A program made the position numbers and the translations under genes. The notes beneath the pieces are model-generated. The model was not told where the DNA came from. It ran no database searches and saw only the letters and a list, made by a program, of their open reading frames with translations. Below are positions 16,911 to 23,185 of a stretch of 53,439 nucleotides of DNA, one piece after another. The stretch is from Deltaproteobacteria bacterium. Its GTDB lineage: Bacteria > Desulfobacterota > JAENJC01. Location: the NCBI GenBank assembly GCA_030646755.1, contig JAUSKU010000068.1, positions 1 to 53,439 on the forward strand, written 5' to 3'. Position 1 is the first letter of the stretch. Every line of letters begins with the position of its first letter.

Positions 16911-17052
16911 AATATATAAACTCCCCTCCCCTGGCGGGAGGGGATTAAGGGGAGGGGGAGACCGTTGTAAACTCACGATCTTTCACCCCCACCTTAATCC
17001 TCCCCCGTCAAGGGGGAGGAGATATTATTTAGATGTTTAATTGCCGTTTTAA
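16896..17052. mobile_element. 157-bp MITE-like palindromic element inserted in brnT
   Basis: It separates the two halves of brnT and is bounded by TA on both sides (16894-16895 and 17053-17054). Its ends form imperfect terminal inverted repeats matching 19 of 25 positions: TTACTCCGGCAACTAAA at 16896 against TTAAAACGGCAATTAAA read from 17052. The interior is the GC-rich double palindrome also seen at 6131-6240 and 17353-17515. Precise removal with one TA copy restores the BrnT reading RII-VED. The TA duplication is the habit of Tc1/mariner-IS630 elements. Confidence 0.8.
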
Positions 17053-17172
17053 TATGATACGGTGAGGATCAAGAAAGGCTTGCTGGGCCAGTGAAAAAGA
17101 GACTTCGTGTTTTGCCTGGTTCTCCTTATCCTTGTCATCATCCCATTCAAAGTGGGTCTTCTTCACAGACAT
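17029..17172 (-). pseudogene. 5' part of a BrnT-type toxin gene
   Basis: Starts at ATG 17172 with MSVKKTHFEWDDDKDKENQA, then KHEVSFSLAQQAFLDPHRII, the family N-terminus (FEWDxxK, KHGVSF, AFLDP). After RII (about 17055) the frame enters the element and stops at TAA 17029-17031. The ~47-residue product lacks the C-terminal half of the RNase fold. Confidence 0.85.
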
Positions 17173-17347
17173 AGTTTACCAGATAAAGTGAAAAGGGCAA
17201 TATAAAAGTATGGTTATTTGTATGGCGTAAACGGGTTTAAGGAATAATGTTCTTATGCTTCGTAAATGGGACGTTCCTATTCTGTGTCCGTGAACGCATC
17301 AGTTGTTGCAAACCCGGCAAAGATTGAGGGGATATGTAAGGTAGGGT
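17173..17347. other. AT-rich spacer with no recognised feature
   Basis: Between brnT and the palindromic element at 17353. No ORF with protein-like sequence and no clear promoter pair was found; it should contain the original brnTA promoter reading leftwards. Confidence 0.5.
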
Positions 17348-17352
17348 GATAA

Positions 17353-17515
17353 CCTAAAAATAGACATTGGCATCCCTAAATTCCCCCTCTCCCTTGACGG
17401 GAGAGGGTTGGGGTGAGGGTGAAACGTCACCAAATTGGTTCCCCCTCCCCTCAATCCCCTCCCGCCAGGGGAGGGGAGGTTCTGGGTATCGGCATTTTCA
17501 ATGTCTATTTTTAGG
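17353..17515. mobile_element. 163-bp MITE-like element with 17-bp perfect inverted ends and 5-bp target duplication
   Basis: Left end CCTAAAAATAGACATTG (17353-17369) and its exact reverse complement at 17499-17515. GATAA flanks both sides (17348-17352 and 17516-17520). The interior has two GC-rich palindromes and the TTGGGGTGAGGGTGA linker, matching the repeat at 6131-6240. There is no coding capacity, so movement would depend on a transposase elsewhere. Confidence 0.88.
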
Positions 17516-17591
17516 GATAAGCACAATTAGGTAAGGTGTCCCCCGAATTGGCGAATCAGTGGTGGTTCAAAGAAGGGCGGAGAAAGGCGGA

Positions 17592-17930
17592 TCAGTTTAT
17601 TATTTTAGTGATGGCGGATTTTATCTCACCGACCATTTTACCGGAAACCCTGCCAAACTTCCTGACGGCAATTCCTTTGTGGAGTGTGTATATCTTATCA
17701 GGACGAACGAGACTTGAAACCTTTAAATCTCCTTCGTCAAGATCACTGTTAGTGATGGGGATTGAAAACCTGACGGATGCGAGATTTGAAGTGACGGCAA
17801 CAACTATAATGTCCTCGAATAGAGAGTTGTATTGATCGTTCGAGATAACTATAACTGGCCTCTTCTTGGAACTTGAAAGGTCGGTAAATGGTATAGGGAT
17901 CAGTATGATATCTCCCTGGTTATACGTCAT
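17592..17930 (-). CDS. MazF/PemK-type mRNA interferase toxin
   Basis: 112 residues from ATG 17930 (MTYNQGDIILIPIPFTDLSS). The PemK/MazF fold is recognisable from QGDIILIPIPFTDLS, KRPVIVISND, VVAVTSNL and SLVRPDKIYTLHKG. These toxins cleave mRNA at short sequences. The start lies inside the antitoxin frame (11-bp overlap), coupling translation. An alternative ATG at 17942 is possible. Confidence 0.9.
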   Translation of the reverse strand: MTYNQGDIILIPIPFTDLSSSKKRPVIVISNDQYNSLFEDIIVVAVTSNLASVRFSIPITNSDLDEGDLKVSSLVRPDKIYTLHKGIAVRKFGRVSGKMVGEIKSAITKIIN

Positions 17931-18120
17931 TCCATACCTCATCGTCTACCGGATTGTCCCAAAACCTTAAGCTGCTCTCAGATGCCGCCATCAGTTCGGC
18001 TCCTTCCCCGTCTTCCGGTAGAATTATAACCTCAATCTTTTGCCCTTTTCTTAAAGGGACATGAGGAATCTCTATCACCCCGTTTTCACGGACTACAGAA
18101 TGGTAAACAAAGGCCTGCAT
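17920..18120 (-). CDS. Antitoxin partner of the MazF/PemK toxin
   Basis: 66 residues. The N-terminus VYHSVVRENGVIEIPHVPLRKGQKIEV has the AbrB/MazE-like swapped-hairpin look (ENGVIEIP, KGQKIEV). The C-terminal part is acidic and likely disordered (FWDNPVDDEVWNDV), the usual toxin-binding tail. AGGAGG precedes the ATG by 8 bases. It forms a two-gene operon with the overlapping toxin gene. Confidence 0.8.
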   Translation of the reverse strand: MQAFVYHSVVRENGVIEIPHVPLRKGQKIEVIILPEDGEGAELMAASESSLRFWDNPVDDEVWNDV

Positions 18121-18217
18121 GGCTTTACCTCCTATTTAATATTTTGCATACTCTATATGACTTTGTCAAAGTGGGGTTCCCCCACTACTGTTTTCCTGTT
18201 TGAAATAATGCAGGAAA

Positions 18218-18240
18218 AGGGCTGCGTCCCCTTTTCTTCA
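18218..18240. terminator. Hairpin GAAAAGGG/CCCTTTTC
   Basis: An 8-bp perfect stem with a short loop in the spacer between the antitoxin start and the attC-like site. Its function is uncertain; it could end transcription arriving from the cassette gene. Confidence 0.35.
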
Positions 18241-18272
18241 ATTAAGTGCTCTGATTCTCTCTTAGTCTTCAT

Positions 18273-18334
18273 GCTAACGTAAAGTTGAGGGGCGGCGCGC
18301 TTTTGCGCCGTCCCACTCGAACGGCAGGTTAGCC
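18273..18334 (-). other. attC-like integron recombination site
   Basis: Outer complementary cores GCTAAC (18273-18278) and GTTAGC (18328-18333) enclose a long imperfect hairpin. Its arms, GTTGAGGGGCGGCGC and GCGCCGTCCCACTCGAAC, pair once three single bases are left unpaired on one arm. Such extrahelical bases on one strand are the hallmark of attC. The stop codon of the adjacent minus-strand gene lies inside the first core, as in gene cassettes. The outer bases do not fully fit the RYYYAAC and GTTRRRY consensus, which is the main weakness. Confidence 0.6.
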
Positions 18335-19165
18335 CATGCCAGCACCAGATTGATCTGATAGCGTCTCTTCTGTCCTAGTGGCGATCTCCAATTTCTCGAT
18401 TCGACGCTGGAGTTCAAACCTTACGCGGCTTATGTACACAATCACAATTGCCAGACAAAGTGTAAAAAAGATTGCTATGTAGCGATAGAATGCGTCTTTG
18501 TTCTGTGAACCCGCGCTGTAGAAGCGATTCCACTCTTCTGCCGTAACTGATTTTCCACGGGCCAACGCGCCGTCGTTTCGCTTGGCTTCAACTGAAACGC
18601 CACATTTACCAATGTCTTTAAAGCCAAATGTAAGGGACACGGACTTTCCCTTGCCGATACGCCCATAGTTATACGTTGCGCCACCACTCGATATTGCCGG
18701 GTTGCCGACACTGACATTTCCAACTGTTATTGGCACGGTTTCGTAAGAAACATATTCGCGGCATCCCTGAAACAGTACGTTCATGCCTTCAATTTCATAG
18801 CGATTTACATTCAGCACCCATACCTTCATTAGGTTTGCATCAATCTCTTTACGTGGGTTAGCCATTCCTTCAAAAATTGGGCGCGCGAATTTCATTGCCT
18901 TTTCCATTTCCGCCTTCGGAGCCCCAGCCCGTAACGCCGCGTCAAGGATCGGTTGAATGATGGTGTTCCTAATTTCTTCTCTGCTGGCCTCAATTGGGTT
19001 TGGAAGTTTCTCCGTGAAAAAGACGAAATCGACTTCCGGCCCTAATATCTCGTCATATAGGTATGTCATTGACATTGAAACGATAACAAGAAGTGCTCCG
19101 AATATTTTGCTGAAATTGTCCATCGAATCAAATGTATTTCCGATGAATCTAGGAACGCTCTTCAT
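18329..19165 (-). CDS. Unknown membrane protein in an apparent integron cassette
   Basis: 278 residues, not recognised. A membrane helix at about 21-38, a large probably periplasmic middle part (about 40-225) with two cysteines (FQGCREY and IGKCGVSVE), a second helix at about 228-248 (YIAIFFTLCLAIVIVYIS), and a short basic then acidic cytosolic tail (RRIEKLEIATRTEE). A good ribosome site (AGGAG) precedes ATG 19165. Its stop overlaps the attC-like site, and GTTAGCC lies about 40 bp upstream of the start. It is therefore a cassette gene, whose function cannot be read from sequence. Confidence 0.75.
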   Translation of the reverse strand: MKSVPRFIGNTFDSMDNFSKIFGALLVIVSMSMTYLYDEILGPEVDFVFFTEKLPNPIEASREEIRNTIIQPILDAALRAGAPKAEMEKAMKFARPIFEGMANPRKEIDANLMKVWVLNVNRYEIEGMNVLFQGCREYVSYETVPITVGNVSVGNPAISSGGATYNYGRIGKGKSVSLTFGFKDIGKCGVSVEAKRNDGALARGKSVTAEEWNRFYSAGSQNKDAFYRYIAIFFTLCLAIVIVYISRVRFELQRRIEKLEIATRTEETLSDQSGAGMG

Positions 19166-19202
19166 GGATGATCTCCTTTTCTTCCTAAAGTTTCAGAGCA
19201 GG

Positions 19203-19297
19203 GGCTAACTATATATTTAACAAGTTTTTCTCGACTTCGCTCGATTTGTAACGTTAACAAGAAAGCTTGCTATCACCACTTTTGTAAGGTTAACAAG
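19203..19297 (-). other. Possible attI-like region with GTTAGCC core and spaced direct repeats
   Basis: On the minus strand, GTTAGCC (complement of 19203-19209) marks the 5' boundary of the cassette. Upstream of it are three copies of CTTGTTAA (plus-strand TTAACAAG at 19217, 19254 and 19290), spaced 37 and 36 bp, with TTTGTAA echoes. attI sites carry such integrase-binding direct repeats beside the core. No integrase gene is present in the window, so this is tentative. Confidence 0.35.
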
Positions 19298-19395
19298 TTA
19301 GTATCTAATCCCTGCTATCTTTACTTTTTGCATGATATCCGCAATAGCATTCCTTTTCACATATATGCGTGCAAGATGTTTGTAAACTTTCCTGC

Positions 19396-19424
19396 AATAT
19401 ATTATTTGTAAAGTGATTTGTCAA
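19396..19424 (-). promoter_or_regulatory. Strong sigma-70 promoter driving the cassette gene
   Basis: On the minus strand TTGACA (19419-19424), 17-bp spacer, TATATT (19396-19401). It points at the cassette gene through a leader of about 220 nt containing the repeated CTTGTTAA motifs. Position and orientation resemble an integron Pc promoter. Confidence 0.6.
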
Positions 19425-19530
19425 TAACTGTGATGCAACTGTTTTGACATCAAACCTCTGCGAATGGGGCGATGTTTTTTTGACCGATGGGACGCGGAAA
19501 AATTCGTAAGTCTTTATTGGTCGGATTATC

Positions 19531-19547
19531 GGTGGGCACAGCCCACC
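19531..19547. repeat. REP-like palindrome GGTGGGCACAGCCCACC
   Basis: Single copy of a third palindromic repeat type followed by CTACGA. The surrounding plus-strand frame 19487-19690 reads VGTAHPTKG-type peptide, typical of repeat sequence rather than a gene. The rest of 19425-19740 shows no gene. Confidence 0.7.
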
Positions 19548-19659
19548 CTACGAAAGGAAAAAAGGGGTACGCTTCAAAAGGCAAGATCGTAAGAGGCCGA
19601 CGAGTATCTGCGCATTCTAACCCCATCCCCACCCCTTCGACTCCGTTCAGGGCAGGCTT

Positions 19660-19697
19660 AATCCTCTACCCACAGGGTATAAACCCTTGAAGGGGAG
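19660..19697 (+). repeat. Dispersed repeat segment shared with 52930-52967
   Basis: AATCCTCTACCCACAGGGTA followed by TAAACCCTTGAAGGGG resembles the sequence at 52930-52967 (AATCTACCCGCAGGGCATAA then ACCCCTTTTGC). Two related copies in the window suggest a genomic repeat family; the core contains a CAGGG and CCCTTGAAGGG palindrome. Confidence 0.55.
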
Positions 19698-19818
19698 GAA
19701 ACAACTTCGAGTCCGGTTTCAATTCTTAAATGACACTAACCAGTTTTCCCTTGACCAAACCGGCCAAAAATGCTACCTAAACAGAGTAGGCTTACATATT
19801 CGGAGGAGGAAAAAAGTA

Positions 19819-20673
19819 ATGGTTATCGGAGTAATAGGCGGAAGCGGACTTTATGAGATGGAAGGGCTTACAGGTGTAAGGGAGGTCAGGATCGATACCC
19901 CTTTCGGAGAGCCTTCTGATGCTTATATAACCGGGAGTCTTGGAGGGATTGAGATGGTCTTCCTGCCGAGACACGGCAGGGGCCACAGATTTTTGCCGAC
20001 AGAGGTTAATTTCAGGGCAAATATCTATGGGATGAAAAGGCTTGGCGTTGAGAGGATCATCTCTGTTTCTGCAGTCGGGAGCATGAGGGAAGATATAGAG
20101 CCCGGACATATCGTTGTACCAAGCCAGTTTTACGACCACACAAAGCACAGGAAGAGCACCTTCTTCGGGAACGGGGTTGTAGCCCATGTCGGGTTTGCAG
20201 ACCCGGTATGCCATGCCCTTTCCGATGTTCTTGTAAATGCCGGAGAGAGGGCTGGCGCAAAGATGCACAGGGGCGGGACATACCTCTGCATGGAAGGGCC
20301 GCAGTTTTCCACAAGGGCGGAGTCGAACATCTACAGGGGATGGGGGGTCGATGTCATAGGCATGACCAACGTGACAGAGGCAAAGCTCGCCAGGGAGGCG
20401 GAGATATGCTACGCAACCCTCGCCCTGGCCACTGACTATGACTGCTGGCACGAGACAGAGGAGGATGTTACTGTAGAGGCCGTGATTGCGATACTTTTGA
20501 AGAACGTGGAGACAGCCAAGAAGATAATAAAGGAGGCAGTCCCCAATATACCTGCAAAGAGGGAGTGCCATTGCAAGGAGGCCTTGAAGAACGCAATAAT
20601 GACAAAGGCTGAGTTGATACCTGAGAAGACGAAGAAGGATTTGGAATTGATTATTGGAAAATACATTAATTAA
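19819..20673 (+). CDS. mtnP: S-methyl-5'-thioadenosine phosphorylase
   Basis: 284 residues from ATG 19819, chosen because GGAGGAGG lies 9 bases upstream and the protein then starts with the expected MVIGVIGGSGLYEM. It phosphorolyses methylthioadenosine from polyamine or AI-1 synthesis to adenine and methylthioribose-1-phosphate. Motifs: FLPRHGRGHRFLPTEVNFRA, CMEGPQFSTRAES, VIGMTNVTEAKLAREAEI and TDYDCWH. It stands before a PfkB kinase gene, a common pairing; substrate choice (MTA over purine nucleosides) follows family resemblance. Confidence 0.94.
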   Translation: MVIGVIGGSGLYEMEGLTGVREVRIDTPFGEPSDAYITGSLGGIEMVFLPRHGRGHRFLPTEVNFRANIYGMKRLGVERIISVSAVGSMREDIEPGHIVVPSQFYDHTKHRKSTFFGNGVVAHVGFADPVCHALSDVLVNAGERAGAKMHRGGTYLCMEGPQFSTRAESNIYRGWGVDVIGMTNVTEAKLAREAEICYATLALATDYDCWHETEEDVTVEAVIAILLKNVETAKKIIKEAVPNIPAKRECHCKEALKNAIMTKAELIPEKTKKDLELIIGKYIN

Positions 20674-20680
20674 GATTTTG

Positions 20681-20800
20681 GACACGGATTTACACAGATG
20701 GACACAGATGTAAAATACAAGGATATAACAGATCGGATTATTAATATTTTAGATAACTTTAGAAAATAAAAATCTGTGCAATCTGTGTTTATCTGTGTCC
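20681..20800. repeat. Inverted repeat of CACAGAT-type sequence
   Basis: GACACGGATTTACACAGATG (20681-20700) and its near complement AATCTGTG...TTTATCTGTGTCC (20771-20800) flank an AT-rich centre between mtnP and the kinase gene. Part of the same motif (CAGTGTTTATCTGTGTC) occurs alone at about 13149-13165. This is a dispersed palindromic repeat and could fold in the mRNA between the two genes. Confidence 0.7.
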
Positions 20801-20822
20801 CATTAACATATTGGAGGTTATA

Positions 20823-21731
20823 ATGAGTCTTTTAGTTGTTGGTTCGGTTGCTTTCGATTCCGTTGAGACGCCTTTTGGGAAGGCTGAAGAGGTCTTGGGC
20901 GGCTCTGCCACATATTTTTCCACTTCAGCCAGTTATTTCACGGAGGTGAAGCTTGTGGCAGTGGTAGGGGATGACTTCCCGGAGGAACACGTGGATTTCC
21001 TCAAGAGCAGGGAGATAGATGTCAAGGGGCTTCAGAGGTCGAGCGGTAAGACCTTCCGCTGGAAGGGGAGATACGACTTCGACCTTAACCAGGCCCACAC
21101 CCTGGATACCCAGCTCAATGTCTTTGCCTCATTCAAGCCCCAGATACCTGAGGAGTATAAGGATGCGGAATACGTATTCCTGGCGAATATCGACCCTGTC
21201 CTTCAACTGGAGGTGCTGAAGCAGGTAAGGAAGCCGAAATTTGTGGCCTGCGACACAATGAACTTCTGGATAGAGGGAAAGCCTGATGAGCTTAAAGAGA
21301 CCTTAAAATACGTAGATCTCCTGACTATAAACGAGGGGGAGGCCAGGGAACTGGCAAAGGAACCGAACCTCGTCCTGGCAGCCAAGAAGATCCTTTCCTA
21401 TGGTCCCAAGACACTTATAGTCAAGAGGGGAGAGTACGGTTCCCTTATGTTCTCCGATTCAGGGATATTCTCCGCCCCTGCCTACCCTCTGGAATCGGTA
21501 TTCGATCCCACCGGGGCCGGGGACAGCTTCGCAGGGGGTTTTATGGGCTATCTCTCCAACATTGGTAATATTAGCGATGGGAGCATCAGGCAGGCGATCA
21601 TATTCGGGAGCGTAATGGCCTCTTTCAATGTGGAGGACTTCAGCCTGAACGGGATGAAGGACCTGAATTATAAAGAGATAGAGGAGAGGTTTAAGGAGTT
21701 CAAGAGATTGACGCATTTTGAAGACCTATAA
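20823..21731 (+). CDS. PfkB family sugar/nucleoside kinase
   Basis: 302 residues from ATG 20823, preceded by GGAGG. PfkB signature near the C-terminus: VFDPTGAGDSFAGGFMGYL with the catalytic Asp. The N-terminal glycine pair (EVLGGSATYFSTSASYF) marks the substrate lid. Genes of this type often follow mtnP and are annotated as adenosine or sugar kinases; the substrate is not certain. No transporter or pathway gene nearby narrows it down. Confidence 0.9.
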   Translation: MSLLVVGSVAFDSVETPFGKAEEVLGGSATYFSTSASYFTEVKLVAVVGDDFPEEHVDFLKSREIDVKGLQRSSGKTFRWKGRYDFDLNQAHTLDTQLNVFASFKPQIPEEYKDAEYVFLANIDPVLQLEVLKQVRKPKFVACDTMNFWIEGKPDELKETLKYVDLLTINEGEARELAKEPNLVLAAKKILSYGPKTLIVKRGEYGSLMFSDSGIFSAPAYPLESVFDPTGAGDSFAGGFMGYLSNIGNISDGSIRQAIIFGSVMASFNVEDFSLNGMKDLNYKEIEERFKEFKRLTHFEDL

Positions 21732-21805
21732 AACAGGTAGAGGTAGAGGTTGAGGTAAAGAAAGGGCTTTTCTATACCTTTACCTTGTTCCATTAAGGAG
21801 AAGTC

Positions 21806-23080
21806 TTGACCCAGATAGAACAGGCACGTCAGGGGATAATAACTGAAGAGATGAGAAAGGCGGCACTCTCTGAAGGGGTGACCGCCGATTTTATTAGGGA
21901 GGGTATTGCTGGCGGCAATATAGTCGTCTGCAAGAACAAGCTGCACAATATTGCGCCCCTTGCCATAGGGAAGGGACTAAGGACAAAGATAAACGCCAAC
22001 ATCGGGACATCGGGCGACAGCGCAGACCTTTCTGTGGAGCTTGAAAAGCTGAGGGTTGCTGTAAAGGCGGGGGCCGACGCTGTGATGGACCTCTCCACGG
22101 GCGGGGACATAGACGACATAAGGAAGGAGATCATAAAAGAATCCGCTGTAATAATAGGGACTGTCCCTATTTATTCAGCGGTAGTCGAGCTTAACAGGAA
22201 GGGCAAGGTCTTTACCGAGATGACGGCCGAAGACCTGTTCAGGGCCATAGAAGATCATGCAAAAGACGGTGTTGACTTCATCACCGTTCACTGCGGCGTG
22301 ACCCGTTCTACCATAGAGAGGCTGAACAACGAAGGAAGGCTGATGGACATAGTATCCAGGGGAGGCTCCATGTTGGCGGCCTGGATGGCGAAGAACGGGA
22401 AGGAGAACCCTCTTTATGAACAGTACGACAGGCTCCTCGATATTGCCAGGGAGTATGAGCTGGTCCTTTCACTGGGAGACGGCCTGAGGCCCGGCTCCAT
22501 TGCCGATGCCACGGACAGGTCCCAGATCCATGAGCTTATAATCCTTGGGGAGCTTACCCAGAGGGCATGGGACAAAGGTGTGCAGGTGATGGTGGAAGGA
22601 CCTGGGCATGTGCCTATCGACCAGATAGAGGCAAATATTTTACTTCAGAAGAGGCTCTGCCACGGCGCCCCTTTCTACGTCCTGGGCCCCCTTGTTACAG
22701 ACATCGCGCCGGGGTACGACCATATTACATCAGCCATAGGCGGGGCCATTGCGGCCAAAGCCGGGGCGGACTTTCTCTGCTACGTTACCCCTTCGGAACA
22801 CCTGAGGCTTCCAGACATTGAAGACGTCAGGGAGGGGGTCATAGCCTCCAGGATTGCGGCACATGCCGGGGATATTGCGAAGGGCATAAAGGGGGCGATG
22901 GAGCGCGACATCCAGATGTCAAAATACCGGAGGGCCCTTGACTGGGAGGGGCAGATAAAGACATCCATTGACCCTGAGAAGGCCAGAAGGCTCAGGGAAA
23001 GCGCAAAGCCCACGGAATCAGATGTCTGTACCATGTGTGCCGCGCTGTGCGCCATCAAGGTTTCAAGCGAGAGGTGTTAG
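21806..23080 (+). CDS. thiC: Phosphomethylpyrimidine synthase ThiC
   Basis: 424 residues, TTG start with AAGGAG at good spacing. Radical-SAM enzyme converting AIR to HMP-P in thiamine synthesis. The C-terminal cluster motif CTMCAALC (CxxCxxxxC) is present. Core motifs are [65 protein letters not shown] and [19 protein letters not shown]. This is the short bacterial form. No TPP riboswitch-like core is seen in the 74-bp upstream spacer. Confidence 0.97.
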   Translation: MTQIEQARQGIITEEMRKAALSEGVTADFIREGIAGGNIVVCKNKLHNIAPLAIGKGLRTKINANIGTSGDSADLSVELEKLRVAVKAGADAVMDLSTGGDIDDIRKEIIKESAVIIGTVPIYSAVVELNRKGKVFTEMTAEDLFRAIEDHAKDGVDFITVHCGVTRSTIERLNNEGRLMDIVSRGGSMLAAWMAKNGKENPLYEQYDRLLDIAREYELVLSLGDGLRPGSIADATDRSQIHELIILGELTQRAWDKGVQVMVEGPGHVPIDQIEANILLQKRLCHGAPFYVLGPLVTDIAPGYDHITSAIGGAIAAKAGADFLCYVTPSEHLRLPDIEDVREGVIASRIAAHAGDIAKGIKGAMERDIQMSKYRRALDWEGQIKTSIDPEKARRLRESAKPTESDVCTMCAALCAIKVSSERC

Positions 23081-23185
23081 AGGCTGTCCAGAGATAACAG
23101 CTTGACTTTATGGATATTATTATGATACTTTTTCTTTCCCGCAAAATATCTGACCGTGTAATCTATACAGGAAAACGGAGGGAGT

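Noticed and set aside
19487..19690. Plus-strand ORF of 67 codons with VGTAHPTKG
   Set aside because: The peptide is translated from palindromic repeats and low-complexity sequence; no start context or family.
21732..21805. TPP riboswitch upstream of thiC
   Set aside because: The 74-bp spacer has none of the conserved TPP core (for example CUGAGA) and is too short for the aptamer.
23102..23130. Promoter before the formate dehydrogenase gene (TTGACT)
   Set aside because: No -10 box at 16-18 bp spacing better than chance; sigma-54 elements were also not seen.
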